A stretch of DNA of 64,000 nucleotides. Source: Eutrophomonas brisbanensis (lineage in GTDB: Bacteria; Pseudomonadota; Gammaproteobacteria; Burkholderiales; Eutrophovitaceae). Where the stretch lies: positions 1,488,001 through 1,552,000 of the forward strand of contig JAYQIQ010000004.1 in NCBI GenBank assembly GCA_038141705.1, in the 5' to 3' direction. Below the pieces are notes generated by a model. It had not been told where the DNA came from. It ran no database searches and worked only from the letters and a program-made list of their open reading frames with translations. A program made the position numbers and the translations under genes. Below are positions 45,901 to 55,288 of the stretch, piece after piece; the stretch's first letter is position 1; each line of letters starts with the position of its first letter.

Positions 45901-48546
45901 GATCCTAGTTTTTCCGAGCACGGTCATATCGTTATCAAGAACGCAAGAGAAAATAATTTGAGAGAGCTTTCTGCAGAAATCCCCAGAGGTAAGATAACGG
46001 TGATAAGTGGTGTTAGCGGGAGCGGTAAATCAACGCTCGCGTTCGATATAGTTTTTGGTGAGGGTCAGCGACGCTATCTCGAGTCACTTAACGCGTATGC
46101 CCGTCAGTTTATCCAGGCTGCGAAGAAGCCAGATTTAGACGTTATTTATGGGATACCGCCCACGGTTGCAATTGAGCAGCGTACCAGCCAAGGTGGGTCG
46201 AAGAGTACGGTTGGTACCCAAACAGAAATCTATCACTATCTTCGCCTTCTTTTTTCAAAAATAGGGCAACAATATTGCCCGGATTGTGACGTTGCTATTA
46301 ACGCGCAAAGTCATGAGGAGATTGTCGAAAAGGTATTGAGAGACTATGTAGGTCAACATGTTGGTTTTTTTGCGCCACTTGTTGTTGCACGCAAAGGATT
46401 GTACAAAGATTTGGCGGACTCCTATGCAAAGAAAGGGTTTCCTTTCCTTCTTGTTGATGGTGTTTTCTTGCCAACAAATGATTTTCCGCGACTTGACAGA
46501 TTTTTAGAGCATTCAATCGATCTACCGGTCGCCGATCTCGTAGTGTCAGAAACTTGTAGGGACGAGATTGAGCGTAATGTGGAAGCTTCCTTAAACCATG
46601 GAGCTGGATTTTTTAGGATTATTTCTCCAATCCATCAGGCACTCGATGGTGGTGAATATGGAGAGCAATTTTTTTCGGTTAAGAGTTCCTGTCCTTCGTG
46701 TCGCAGGTCTTTCCGGGAGCTTGATCCACGTCAATTTTCTTTCAACTCCAAATATGGTTGGTGTCAGGACTGTCTTGGTATGGGGATTACACATCCTGCT
46801 CGCGCAGGAAAATTCCAATCCATCGCTGAGGAAATTGATTTTGACCAAACGCTTGAGACCTCGATTCTGGATGGGCAAATCGCTGACTGTCCGAGTTGTA
46901 ATGGTACGAGGATTAATGAAGTGTCACGGAGCGTTAGGTGGCGAGGCTACTCAATGGGTGATTTAGTCTCAATCCCTATTCGGGACCTCGAGGATAGGCT
47001 ATATAAAATTTCTTTAGGCGAGGATGAGCGAGTGATAGCTGGTACCCTCTTGGGGGAGACCTTCTCTAGATTGCGTTTTCTGCGGGAAGTGGGTTTATCC
47101 TACTTGTCGCTTAATAGATCCGCACCAACTTTGAGTGGCGGTGAAGCTCAGCGTATTCGTCTTGCAGCGCAGCTGGGTTCGAATTTAACGGGTGCTGCCT
47201 ATGTACTTGATGAGCCAACAATCGGGTTACATCCCGCGGATAATCGTATGCTCCTCGAGTCTCTTCGTAATCTTAAAGAGAAAGGTAATACGGTTGTGAT
47301 TGTTGAGCATGACGAAGAAACGATCGCAATGGCAGATTACTTACTAGATCTCGGACCTGGAGCAGGCAGTGAGGGGCAAATCATTGCCAAAGGAACCCTA
47401 AAGGACATATTAGATAGTAAACAGTCGATTACTGGGAAATATTTGTTAGATGGGCTTAAACATTATTCTGGAAAAAGATGCGAGGTAACCCCTGATCAGG
47501 ATTCTCTAATAATACGTGGGGCCTCTGCAAACAACTTGAAGAATATCGATGTAGTTCTTCCGCTGCGTGCATTGACAGTGGTGACAGGAGTATCGGGTAG
47601 TGGTAAGTCAACCTTGCTTAAACAAGTGCTGCTGCGAAATTGCGAAAGTTCAGACGTAAAAGTTTCGCGAAAATTTTTTCATGGATGCATTTCGGTTGAA
47701 GGTGGAACTTCTTTTTCTAGAATTATTGAGGTTGATCAGTCGCCGATTGGGAAAACGTCGAGATCCTGTCCTGCGACCTACACTGGGATTTGGGATGAGG
47801 TGCGTAACATTTTTTCTTTACTACCTGAATCGCGCGCTCGAGGGTACTCTGCTGCCCGGTTTTCATTCAACACTCCAGGTGGGAGATGTAGCGTCTGCGA
47901 TGGGCAGGGTTATCAGAAAATAGAAATGAGTTTTTTACCAGACGTACGATCCAAATGTGAATCTTGCGAAGGAAATCGATTTGATGTTGAAACTCTTTCG
48001 GTAAAACTTCGAGGTAAATCCATCGGCGATGTCCTGAATATGAGCATAAGAGATGCAGTGGGGTTATTTAGTGCGTATCCAAAAATTGGGAAACGATTAC
48101 AAATGCTTGATGATCTTGGCCTTGGTTACCTCTCCCTTGGACAAAACAGCAATACGCTATCCGGTGGAGAAGCGCAGAGAATAAAATTAGTTTCTGAGTT
48201 GGCCCGTTCTAATCAAAGTGATCGGAGAGGAAAAAATCGTGCATCGGTAATTGTTCTGGACGAACCGACTGTTGGATTACATATGGCAGATGTAGAAAAG
48301 CTCATCAAGATACTCCATGCTTTGGTGGAATCCGGTAACACAGTGTTTGTGATCGATCACAATCTTGATGTAATAAGAAATCCCGATTGGATTGTGGAGC
48401 TGGGTCCGGGCCCAGGAGACGAGGGTGGATCTTTGGTTTATATGGGGTCGGTCCCGGGGCTAATCAAAAGTAAAACCTCTAAAACTGCTGAGGCTATTCG
48501 GCAGGAGTCGACCAACCGAAAGCGTCTTTTAAGTGCTCTTAATTAG
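42976..48546 (+). CDS. uvrA: Excinuclease ABC subunit UvrA, double-length (tandem-dimer) form
   Basis: UvrA finds bulky DNA lesions and loads UvrB in nucleotide excision repair. This protein has 1856 residues, about twice the usual 940, and holds two complete UvrA units in tandem. Walker A motifs GVSGSGKS lie near residues 32, 651, 1010 and 1536. ABC signatures LSGGE lie near 499, 845, 1385 and 1728. CxxC zinc-type pairs occur in each half (CASCDLHYTKL, CHSCAGSG, CPSCRRSF, CSVCDGQGYQ). Tandem forms are known in some Betaproteobacteria and Xanthomonads. It starts ATG 42976. It is the longest gene here and is wholly intact. Confidence 0.96.
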   Translation: MSAYIKIRGARQNNLKNLDLDIPLGEIVLVTGVSGSGKSSLVFDTLFAEGQRRYVETFSTYARQFLDRMEKPEVDHIDGIPPAIAISQVNSVKTSRSTVGTITELTDYFKLLFSRLSVLYCHGCAKPVRRDSAQDIQKVIKEKKYSRVAIATTVDIPENFTAEEIVKYLELQGYSRHSKVNESTLEVVVDRFKLSTIGTERMNEAIEAAINLGKGRCNVFELDESGDVKTRHSFSTQFHCASCDLHYTKLSDSHFSFNSPLGACETCRVFGRVIGVDYDAVVNDETKSLSEGAIRPWQTDSYSECQVELLDCAEKYGVPIDIPWSELSRKHKAWVLEGDPQWVDWSKSWPGKWYGVKNFFSWLESKAYKMHIRVLLSRYRSYSTCHDCGGSRLKPDAMYWRFDPGQEIEKEISMPDKLSWPSMKWSAEQLSGAVGFSIHDFSCIPVYKLRLLFSDFLEKLDKNSTDEPTQVVLSEIQSRLSYLEEVGLGYLQLDRQSRTLSGGELQRVNLTTALGASLTQTLFLLDEPSVGLHSKDIDRVISVMRRLKARGNSIVVVEHDPQIMLEADQIVDMGPGAGELGGRVIYFGTPGDLFSAHSLTAQYIRGEKSVGTNRVRNNTKITDWLSIENASANNLKNVSARFPLGKICCITGVSGSGKSSLLRDELFTSMDRLLTSGLLHSSNNSLSIKNFQSIRTVAFLDQSPIGKSSRSNPISYVGAFDGIRELFAKSADAKTYKFDKSFFSFNSGKGRCHSCAGSGFEHIEMQFLSDVYLKCPACDGKRFKDAVLAVGISLDGDGKKNISDILNMTVSEAVSYFRDEQRIVDKLKPLCDVGLEYIRLGQPVPTLSGGEAQRLKLASYLARDKKRKDENTLFMLDEPTTGLHLDDVAKLVSALDTLAVQGHTVILVEHNLDVIACSDWVVDLGPEGGDRGGRIVAMGTPKAVSKIPESFTGQELDKYFKVGRALQVNVREHEHDPSFSEHGHIVIKNARENNLRELSAEIPRGKITVISGVSGSGKSTLAFDIVFGEGQRRYLESLNAYARQFIQAAKKPDLDVIYGIPPTVAIEQRTSQGGSKSTVGTQTEIYHYLRLLFSKIGQQYCPDCDVAINAQSHEEIVEKVLRDYVGQHVGFFAPLVVARKGLYKDLADSYAKKGFPFLLVDGVFLPTNDFPRLDRFLEHSIDLPVADLVVSETCRDEIERNVEASLNHGAGFFRIISPIHQALDGGEYGEQFFSVKSSCPSCRRSFRELDPRQFSFNSKYGWCQDCLGMGITHPARAGKFQSIAEEIDFDQTLETSILDGQIADCPSCNGTRINEVSRSVRWRGYSMGDLVSIPIRDLEDRLYKISLGEDERVIAGTLLGETFSRLRFLREVGLSYLSLNRSAPTLSGGEAQRIRLAAQLGSNLTGAAYVLDEPTIGLHPADNRMLLESLRNLKEKGNTVVIVEHDEETIAMADYLLDLGPGAGSEGQIIAKGTLKDILDSKQSITGKYLLDGLKHYSGKRCEVTPDQDSLIIRGASANNLKNIDVVLPLRALTVVTGVSGSGKSTLLKQVLLRNCESSDVKVSRKFFHGCISVEGGTSFSRIIEVDQSPIGKTSRSCPATYTGIWDEVRNIFSLLPESRARGYSAARFSFNTPGGRCSVCDGQGYQKIEMSFLPDVRSKCESCEGNRFDVETLSVKLRGKSIGDVLNMSIRDAVGLFSAYPKIGKRLQMLDDLGLGYLSLGQNSNTLSGGEAQRIKLVSELARSNQSDRRGKNRASVIVLDEPTVGLHMADVEKLIKILHALVESGNTVFVIDHNLDVIRNPDWIVELGPGPGDEGGSLVYMGSVPGLIKSKTSKTAEAIRQESTNRKRLLSALN

Positions 48547-48715
48547 GTTCGACAAAACATTAATAGTGTTCCGTAATCATAAACCCTATGACTAGAATTT
48601 GGGTATTCGCGGGCTGCGGAATATGATTTACTATCAGATGATGTCTGTGTGGAGGCCAGCTTACCTGATGCTCCTAAAGGGTCGACGTTGTGATGATAAT
48701 TAAACTTAAATAGCT
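48547..48715. other. Intergenic region, 169 bp
   Basis: Gap between uvrA and the aldolase gene; presumably holds the promoter of the eda-kdgK pair. No terminator or operator stands out. Confidence 0.3.
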
Positions 48716-49333
48716 ATGAGTTTTTCTTTACCAAAGAAACTAGGGCAGATCGTGCCGGTGCTCCGCTTTTCATCGTCACTTGAGGCTGAGCTTATCTTTG
48801 AGCTCTTAATTGAGGCTAAATTTAGAACTATAGAACTTACACTGACTACACCAAACGCTTTTGATTTAATAAAAAAATTTCGATCGATCGCGGATGAAAA
48901 TGTCATGATTGGTGCGGGTACCGTCTGTACTTTGGAACAAGCTCGTCACAGCCTCGATAGCGGTGCCGATTATCTCGTGTCACCGTTCGTAAACACCATC
49001 ATGATTGATGAGACTAATAAAAGGGGTAAGTATTCGATTGTTGGGGCGTTTACACCGACCGAGATATATGCCGCCCACTCGCAGGGGGCTCACATGGTTA
49101 AATTGTTTCCCGCTAACGCTGGAGGGCCATCGTTTCTTAAGGCGATAAGGGCAGTTTTTGGCGATATAGACATTTGTCCTACTGGTGGAATAGATTTACA
49201 TAACTACCGTGATTACCTCAATGCTGGAGCTTCTTGTGTCGGTATCGGTAGTTCTCTGCTTGGTGGTATTAAAGTCATAGAGTCGAACCGCCAGAAAATG
49301 TTACAACACTTACGGCAATTCTCCTCGATTTAG
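48716..49333 (+). CDS. eda: 2-dehydro-3-deoxy-phosphogluconate/galactonate aldolase (KDPG type)
   Basis: Class I aldolase splitting KDPG (or KDPGal) to pyruvate and glyceraldehyde-3-phosphate, 205 residues. The acid/base glutamate is in TIELTLTTP. The Schiff-base lysine is in AHMVKLFPANAGG. GAGTVCTLEQA and CPTGGIDLHNYRDYL complete the family. It is followed by a PfkB sugar kinase 27 bp away. Together they make the last steps of an Entner-Doudoroff-type route for sugar acids. Frame intact. The eda symbol is used generically; a galactonate-specific enzyme (dgoA) is possible. Confidence 0.9.
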   Translation: MSFSLPKKLGQIVPVLRFSSSLEAELIFELLIEAKFRTIELTLTTPNAFDLIKKFRSIADENVMIGAGTVCTLEQARHSLDSGADYLVSPFVNTIMIDETNKRGKYSIVGAFTPTEIYAAHSQGAHMVKLFPANAGGPSFLKAIRAVFGDIDICPTGGIDLHNYRDYLNAGASCVGIGSSLLGGIKVIESNRQKMLQHLRQFSSI

Positions 49334-49359
49334 TGTTGCGGGTTAACCGAAAATAACCA

Positions 49360-50313
49360 ATGAAAACGAGTAGTCAATTAGATATCGTTTCGATAGGGGA
49401 GCCGATGGTTGAGTTTAATCAGCTTCCAGATGATCCCATCCGCTATACCCAAGCTTTTGGTGGGGATACGCTCAACTGCGTAGTTGCTGCCGCAAGACTT
49501 GGTGCGAAAGCGGCTTACTTAACCTGTTTAGGCGATGATGTCTTCGGTCGATCCCTTTTGGGTTGCTTGGGAAAAGAGCAAGTCATGTCTGAGGGTGTCA
49601 AGGTTAAAACAGGTGCATCTACGGGCGTGTACTTTATTACGCACTCAGAGGAGGGTCATAGTTTTTCTTATAAAAGGAATGGTAGTGCAGCTAGTGCATT
49701 CTGCCGGGAAGATTTGTTTTGGCCAGCGCTGGAAAATACGAAATTTTTTCATACATCCGGGATCTCCCTCTCGCTTAACTCGGAAATGTTAGGCGTATTG
49801 CTAGACGCTGCCAAGACTGTTCGATCAAATGGAGGGGCAGCGGTATTCGACGTTAACATAAGGCCATCGATGTGGAATAAGCGAGATATGAAGCGAGAGA
49901 TATCCGAGATCGTTGCCAGTATGGATATTGTTTTAGCCTCTGAGGAAGATTCTCAGTATTTAATCGGTTCAGATTCATACGAACAATTCTTCGACTGGGT
50001 TTTAGGTCTTGGTGCGAGCGCGGTAATTTTTAAACGCGGAAAACAGGGAAGTATTTATCGCGATGCTGGACGAACGGTTATTCAGCGCCCCTTTCTGGTT
50101 GATGCGGTTGATGCGACAGGAGCAGGAGATTGTTTTGCTGGCGCATTAATGGCCGAGCTTGCAAATGGTGCTGTGATTGAAGAGGCTTTGAATTTCGCGA
50201 GTATGGCCTCTGCGCTCGCATGCACGGGATATGGTGCGATCGATCCGTTACCAAAGCGCAATATGGTTTTGCGCGAGTTAGAAAAAAAAGATAGTGCTCG
50301 TGAAATTAAGTGA
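49360..50313 (+). CDS. kdgK: PfkB family sugar kinase, 2-keto-3-deoxygluconate kinase-like
   Basis: Ribokinase-family kinase of 317 residues. GGDTLNCVVAAARLGAK is the first signature and DAVDATGAGDCFAGALMAEL the second, with the catalytic Asp in the GAGD motif. MKTSSQLDIVSIGEPMVEF gives the N-terminal strand. It probably phosphorylates 2-keto-3-deoxygluconate, because KDPG aldolase is encoded directly upstream. Fructokinase or a pseudouridine kinase is the alternative. Frame intact. Confidence 0.85.
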   Translation: MKTSSQLDIVSIGEPMVEFNQLPDDPIRYTQAFGGDTLNCVVAAARLGAKAAYLTCLGDDVFGRSLLGCLGKEQVMSEGVKVKTGASTGVYFITHSEEGHSFSYKRNGSAASAFCREDLFWPALENTKFFHTSGISLSLNSEMLGVLLDAAKTVRSNGGAAVFDVNIRPSMWNKRDMKREISEIVASMDIVLASEEDSQYLIGSDSYEQFFDWVLGLGASAVIFKRGKQGSIYRDAGRTVIQRPFLVDAVDATGAGDCFAGALMAELANGAVIEEALNFASMASALACTGYGAIDPLPKRNMVLRELEKKDSAREIK

Positions 50314-50368
50314 TAGCTTTTGCAAAGTGTTACATTGTTTTTGCTGTGAATATAAATGAAGGGTGCAT

Positions 50369-50962
50369 ATGAAATATCTGAGTAAGATTTTCTTAGCGGG
50401 GATGCTAACCGTCTTACCGGTTTTGGCAACAATCTATTTATTAGTTTGGTTATTTACAACAGCCGAGTCATTCATGGGCGAGCCACTCAAGATCTTGCTC
50501 CCCGAGGGGACTTACGTCACAGGAATGGGGCTTGTCGCCGGCGTGGCAGTAATCTTTGTTGTTGGCGTCTTGATGCGCGCATACATTATCAGAACCATCT
50601 TCGAGATGACCGAAAAATTGCTTCTAAAAGTCCCACTAATTAAGACAATTTATAGTGCTTTGAGAGAGTTTTTCGGGCTATTTGCCGATCAGTCGAAAGG
50701 GGATCATTTTCAAGTTGTGATGGTTAACTTTCCCGAGCAGAACCTAAGGCTACTTGGTTTCATCACCCGTGAGGACTTCTCGGATATGCCAACTGGAATG
50801 GTTCCAGATGGACACGTTTCAGTCTATATGCCTATGAGCTATCAGATTGGTGGGTACACCGTGTATCTACCGAAGGATCGCTTGACTCCGGTAGATATCC
50901 CTAGGGAGCATGCAATGCGGCTTGCGGTCACGGCGGGCATTAAATTGAAGAAACAAAATTAA
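50369..50962 (+). CDS. DUF502 family membrane protein
   Basis: Inner-membrane protein of 197 residues with two hydrophobic helices at about 8-30 and 52-72. PLIKTIYSALREFFGLF, FITREDF and HVSVYMPMSYQIGGYTVYLPKD mark it as DUF502. The function is unknown; the family is widespread in proteobacteria and plants (COV-like). The ATG at 50369 has an upstream GAAGGG site and is preferred over the upstream GTG at 50363. It follows kdgK by 55 bp and ends at a strong terminator. Confidence 0.88.
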   Translation: MKYLSKIFLAGMLTVLPVLATIYLLVWLFTTAESFMGEPLKILLPEGTYVTGMGLVAGVAVIFVVGVLMRAYIIRTIFEMTEKLLLKVPLIKTIYSALREFFGLFADQSKGDHFQVVMVNFPEQNLRLLGFITREDFSDMPTGMVPDGHVSVYMPMSYQIGGYTVYLPKDRLTPVDIPREHAMRLAVTAGIKLKKQN

Positions 50963-50970
50963 TCGAAAAT

Positions 50971-50998
50971 AAAAAAGGCCTCAAACGAGGCCTTTTTT
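50971..50998. terminator. Bidirectional Rho-independent terminator
   Basis: A6 then GGCCTC (50977-50982), short loop, GAGGCC (50987-50992) and T6. The palindrome extends into both the A- and T-runs. It serves both the DUF502 gene and the convergent hppA gene. Confidence 0.93.
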
Positions 50999-51019
50999 AT
51001 TAGTGCGACTTCGAACTGC

Positions 51020-53052
51020 TTACAGAAGCGGAACAATCAGAAGTGCAACGATGTTGATGATTTTGATAAGTGGGTTAACTGCTGGGCCCGCTGTATCTTT
51101 ATAAGGATCGCCGACAGTATCTCCAGTCACAGAAGCTTTATGAGCCTCCGAGCCTTTTCCGCCGAAGTTACCATCCTCAATATATTTCTTGGCGTTATCC
51201 CAAGCGCCACCACCAGTCGTCATTGAAATAGCAACGAAAAGACCGGTAACGATGGTTCCAATCAAGAGTCCACCGAGAGCGCGAATTCCAGCGCCATCTC
51301 CCATCAACCAATTCATACCAAAAGCTACGACGATTGGCATCAATACCGGTAGTAGCGAAGGAACCATCATTTCTTTAATGGCCGACCGTGTGAGCATATC
51401 TACGGCTCGCGAGTAGTCAGGTTTTGCGGTGCCTTCCATAATTCCGGTGATTTCTCGGAATTGACGTCGTACTTCATTGACAACTGAGCCAGCAGCGCGG
51501 CCAACTGCTTCCATCGCCATTGCGCCGAAGAGGTAAGGAACCAATCCACCAATAAACAAGCCTATGATTACTGCTGGATCTGCGAGCGAGAATTCTGGCA
51601 GCTTGTTGTAGATCTCTAGGTTGTGGGTGTAGTCCGCAAACAGTACTAGTGCAGCTAGACCGGCTGAGCCAATAGCGTAACCTTTCGTAACAGCTTTTGT
51701 GGTGTTACCTACGGCATCTAGAGGATCAGTGATGTCGCGAATCTTGGAGTCAAGTTCGGCCATCTCAGCGATTCCGCCGGCATTATCAGTGATTGGTCCG
51801 TATGCATCTAGAGCAACAACCATTCCCGTCATTGATAGCATCGCGGTTGCCGCAATTGCAATACCGTAAAGACCTGCCAGCTCATAAGACGCCCAGATTG
51901 CCGCACAGACTGAAAGTACTGGTAGGGCAGTAGATTTCATCGAGATACCAAGACCCGCAATAATGTTAGTTGCGTGTCCAGTTTCGGATGCAGCAGCTAC
52001 ATGCTTAACTGGTTTGTACTCTGTTGAGGTGTAGTACTCCGTGATCACTACCATCAGTGCCGTTAGTACAAGACCTACTAAAGAAGCAAGGAAAAGTGGC
52101 ATTGCATGCTCACCCATCATCCAGTCACTAATGTAGTAAAACGCAATCGCAGCGATAACACCTGAGACAATTACGCCCTTATAGAGCGCATTCATGATTT
52201 TTCCGCCCTCAGATGTTTTAACGAAGAAGGTTCCCGCAATTGAGGCGATGATTGAAGCGCCACCGAGCACCAATGGATACAAGATTGCTGCCTCTCCCAT
52301 ATCACTCATCATCAGGCCGCCGAGAAGCATCGTTGCTACGATCGTAACTGCGTATGTTTCAAAGAGGTCAGCAGCCATTCCAGCACAGTCCCCAACGTTA
52401 TCACCAACGTTATCTGCGATCACCGCCGGATTTCTAGGGTCATCCTCAGGAATTCCTGCCTCTACTTTACCCACCAAGTCTGCTCCAACGTCAGCACCTT
52501 TCGTGAATATACCTCCGCCCCAGACGAGCAAATATGGAGATTAAGCGAACCGCCAAACGCGAGACCAACGAGTGCGTGAAGTGCGCCATCAGAATCCGTG
52601 TAGTTGAGAGCGATGGCATAGTACCCTGCCACTCCCAATAGGCCTAGTCCAACCACCAGCATGCCGGTAATGGCGCCTCCTCGGAAAGCGACATTCAGTG
52701 CTGCATTTACGCCATTATTCGCAGCCTGTGCAGTACGCACGTTCGCACGTACGGAAATGAACATACCGATATAACCGGCAGCTCCAGATAAAGCGGCACC
52801 AACAACGAATCCAATCGCCGTTAGCCAGTCCAGCGCAAAACCAAGAACTACAAAGAGCACAACTCCAACCATTGAAATAGTCGAATATTGTCTATTTAGG
52901 TACGCTTGCGCGCCTTGTTGAATTGCCGAGGCGATATCCTGCATTCGGCTATTTCCTGCTGGTTGGCGTAGGATCCACTGAATCGATAAAGCACCGTAAA
53001 CGATGGCAATGATCGAACAAACCAACGCAATCATCAGTCCTGAAGACATCAA
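51020..53052 (-). CDS. hppA: K+-independent H+-translocating pyrophosphatase (frameshifted)
   Basis: Membrane pyrophosphatase that couples PPi hydrolysis to proton pumping. The repaired protein has 676 residues. DVGADLVGKVEAGIPEDDP is the substrate-site motif and NVGDNVGDCAGMAADLFETY follows. GNTTKAVTKGYAIGSAG holds Lys in the position that marks the K+-independent class. Frame is lost between the two halves. A T too many at 52541-52542 and a C too many at 52518-52521 (minus-strand A and G) explain it. Removing both restores GGSLISIFARLGGGIF. Two insertions lie 21-24 bases apart, so this is not one event. It is next to pfp, whose PPi-linked role fits. Confidence 0.93.
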
Positions 53053-53221
53053 AGTCCCCCCTTATTTTTTGTGGTTAGAAGGCCGAAAAGGGTCAGCCTA
53101 AGGCCCTGAAAACAAGTGATCCACTTATGAAAAGTTTCGTCAGCAGATCGTAGTTTGGTTATTTAGCAGCGCGCGATTGTACCTGAAAATATGACTTTCG
53201 GCTCGCATGAGCGTCTCGTAA

Positions 53222-54493
53222 TTACACCTTGAAGGATTTGCTAATTTTTTTCTTAACGGGTTTATTCTTAAGAATCACATATTTAGGCGTGCCGTCTTTG
53301 TAGGGTGGATAGGATTCTCCCTTTATTAATGGCGCAAGGTAACGTCTGCATGACGCTGTTATTCCGACGCCATCCTTCGTGATGCACGCCCGCGGCATCT
53401 TTTTTTCCACATTGGCAACTTTATTAAGGGCTGCCGTACCGATTTTCCAACGATACGGGACATCGGAAGTTCTATCGATTGTTGGCATCACGGCATTCTT
53501 CCCTTTCGCGGCGAGCTCTACGGCTGCTCGGCCTAACGCATAGGCCTGTTCTACGTCTGTTTGCGAGGCAATGTGTCGCGCGGCTCGTTGCAAGTAGTCT
53601 GCAACTCCCCAGTGATACTTTAACCCCAGATCCTCTTTTATGATCCCGGCTACGCCCGGCGCTACACCACCAAGTTGAGCATGCCCGAATGCATCAGTTA
53701 ATCCTTGGTCAGCGAGGAATTTTCCATTTGGTGCTTTTACGCCTTCTGAGACGACGACTGAGCAGTATCCATACTTTTTGACAGCAGCCTTTACTTTATT
53801 CGTAAATTTTTTCCTATCGAAAGTAACTTCAGGGAAAAGAATCACGGTTGGGATCGGGTGATCCTCAGAGCTAGCCAAGCCTCCCGCGGCTGCTATCCAG
53901 CCAGCATGTCTACCCATAACCTCAAGAATAAAGACTTTAGTCGACGTTTTTGCCATTGACGCCACATCGAGGCTCGCTTCTTTGAGAGATACTGCTACGT
54001 ACTTCGCAACGGATCCAAATCCAGGGCAGCAGTCAGTTAGCGGCAAATCGTTATCGACAGTCTTCGGTACGTGTATCGCTTGAATAGGATATCCAAGTGA
54101 CTTGGAAATTTGTGAAACTTTTAGGCAGGTATCAGCTGAGTCTCCTCCGCCGTTATAGAAAAAATATCCGATGTCATGCGCCTTTAATACGTCGATCAGC
54201 CGTTCATACTCGGCTCGGTTCTGCTCGATAGATTTGAGTTTGTAACGGCATGATCCAAACGCGCCGGCTGGAGTGTATTTTAGTGCTGCAATCGCACTCG
54301 AGGATTCTTTGCTGGTATCGATCAAATCCTCAGTCAACGCTCCGATGATGCCATTTCTTCCGGCATAGACTTTCCCGATTTTATGTTTAAATTTTCGTGC
54401 GGTTTCAATTACTCCAGCCGCGGAGGCATTGATGACAGCGGTCACGCCACCCGACTGAGCATAAAAAGCATTTGGAATCTTCTTTGTCTTCAT
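53222..54493 (-). CDS. pfp: Pyrophosphate-dependent 6-phosphofructokinase
   Basis: PFK using PPi in place of ATP to make fructose-1,6-bisphosphate, reversible, 423 residues. The PPi-type determinants are both visible. D118 is in YNGGGDSAD where ATP-PFKs have Gly. K144 is in HVPKTVDNDL where ATP-PFKs have Gly (PGTIDND). D147 is the catalytic base. MGRHAGWIAAAGGLAS follows. It lies between adk and hppA on one strand (26 bp from adk), which suggests a PPi/adenylate module. Frame intact. Confidence 0.93.
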   Translation of the reverse strand: MKTKKIPNAFYAQSGGVTAVINASAAGVIETARKFKHKIGKVYAGRNGIIGALTEDLIDTSKESSSAIAALKYTPAGAFGSCRYKLKSIEQNRAEYERLIDVLKAHDIGYFFYNGGGDSADTCLKVSQISKSLGYPIQAIHVPKTVDNDLPLTDCCPGFGSVAKYVAVSLKEASLDVASMAKTSTKVFILEVMGRHAGWIAAAGGLASSEDHPIPTVILFPEVTFDRKKFTNKVKAAVKKYGYCSVVVSEGVKAPNGKFLADQGLTDAFGHAQLGGVAPGVAGIIKEDLGLKYHWGVADYLQRAARHIASQTDVEQAYALGRAAVELAAKGKNAVMPTIDRTSDVPYRWKIGTAALNKVANVEKKMPRACITKDGVGITASCRRYLAPLIKGESYPPYKDGTPKYVILKNKPVKKKISKSFKV

Positions 54494-54519
54494 ACGTACT
54501 TTTCGTTTGCTAGGTTTCG

Positions 54520-55170
54520 TTAAACGAGCGCTTCAAAAATTTTCTCGCGTATTTCTTGAAGCGACCCTATCCCACGGATTTTTGCGTATTTTGGGGAGCC
54601 ACCGTCAATATTTTGTGATGCTGAGTAGTAGCCGACTAAGAGTTCGGTTTGTTCGTGATAAACCTCAAGTCTCTTTTTGATAGTTTCTTCTTTATCATCA
54701 TCACGTTGGATCAAATCTTCACCCGTTATATCGTCTTTTCCTTCTTTTTTCGGTGGATTAAATTGGATGTGATAAGTCCGCCCAGAGCCAGGGTGAACGC
54801 GTCTTCCAGAGAGTCGGTTGATAATTTCTTTGTCATCGACATCAATCTCGATTACATGATCTAAGCTAACGTTTGCGGCTTTGAGCGCATCCGCTTGCGG
54901 GATTGTCCTGGGGAAGCCATCGAAAAGAAACCCTTTAGCACAGTCAGCTTGCGATATTCTTTCTTTCACTAAACCTATAATCACATCGTCAGGTACGAGA
55001 CCACCTGAGTCCATATGTTTCTTTGCTTCTAATCCCATCGGGCTTCCAGCTTTCACCGCCGCACGAAGCATATCGCCCGTGGAGATTTGAGGGATGTTGA
55101 ATTTTTCTGTAATGAAAGCGGCTTGAGTGCCTTTTCCAGCACCAGGAGGACCTAGCAATATTAGTTTCAC
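54520..55170 (-). CDS. adk: Adenylate kinase
   Basis: Adk equilibrates ATP, ADP and AMP. The protein is 216 residues. P-loop GPPGAGKGTQA at the N-terminus, ISTGDMLRAAV, FLFDGFPRTIPQADAL and GRRVHPGSGRTYHIQFNPP are all standard. The LID domain has no cysteine set, so it is the non-zinc form. It is downstream of kdsB and upstream of pfp. Frame intact. Confidence 0.97.
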   Translation of the reverse strand: MKLILLGPPGAGKGTQAAFITEKFNIPQISTGDMLRAAVKAGSPMGLEAKKHMDSGGLVPDDVIIGLVKERISQADCAKGFLFDGFPRTIPQADALKAANVSLDHVIEIDVDDKEIINRLSGRRVHPGSGRTYHIQFNPPKKEGKDDITGEDLIQRDDDKEETIKKRLEVYHEQTELLVGYYSASQNIDGGSPKYAKIRGIGSLQEIREKIFEALV

Positions 55171-55288
55171 GCGAACTCCTTAAAAATTTCTAAATTCGAT
55201 TACCAGAAGTTTTTAGTCAATCGAGCCTTTAAACTCTCAGGGCCCGATTGAACAAGAGGTACTTTTTGAGATTTTCAGAAGAGGCGAA

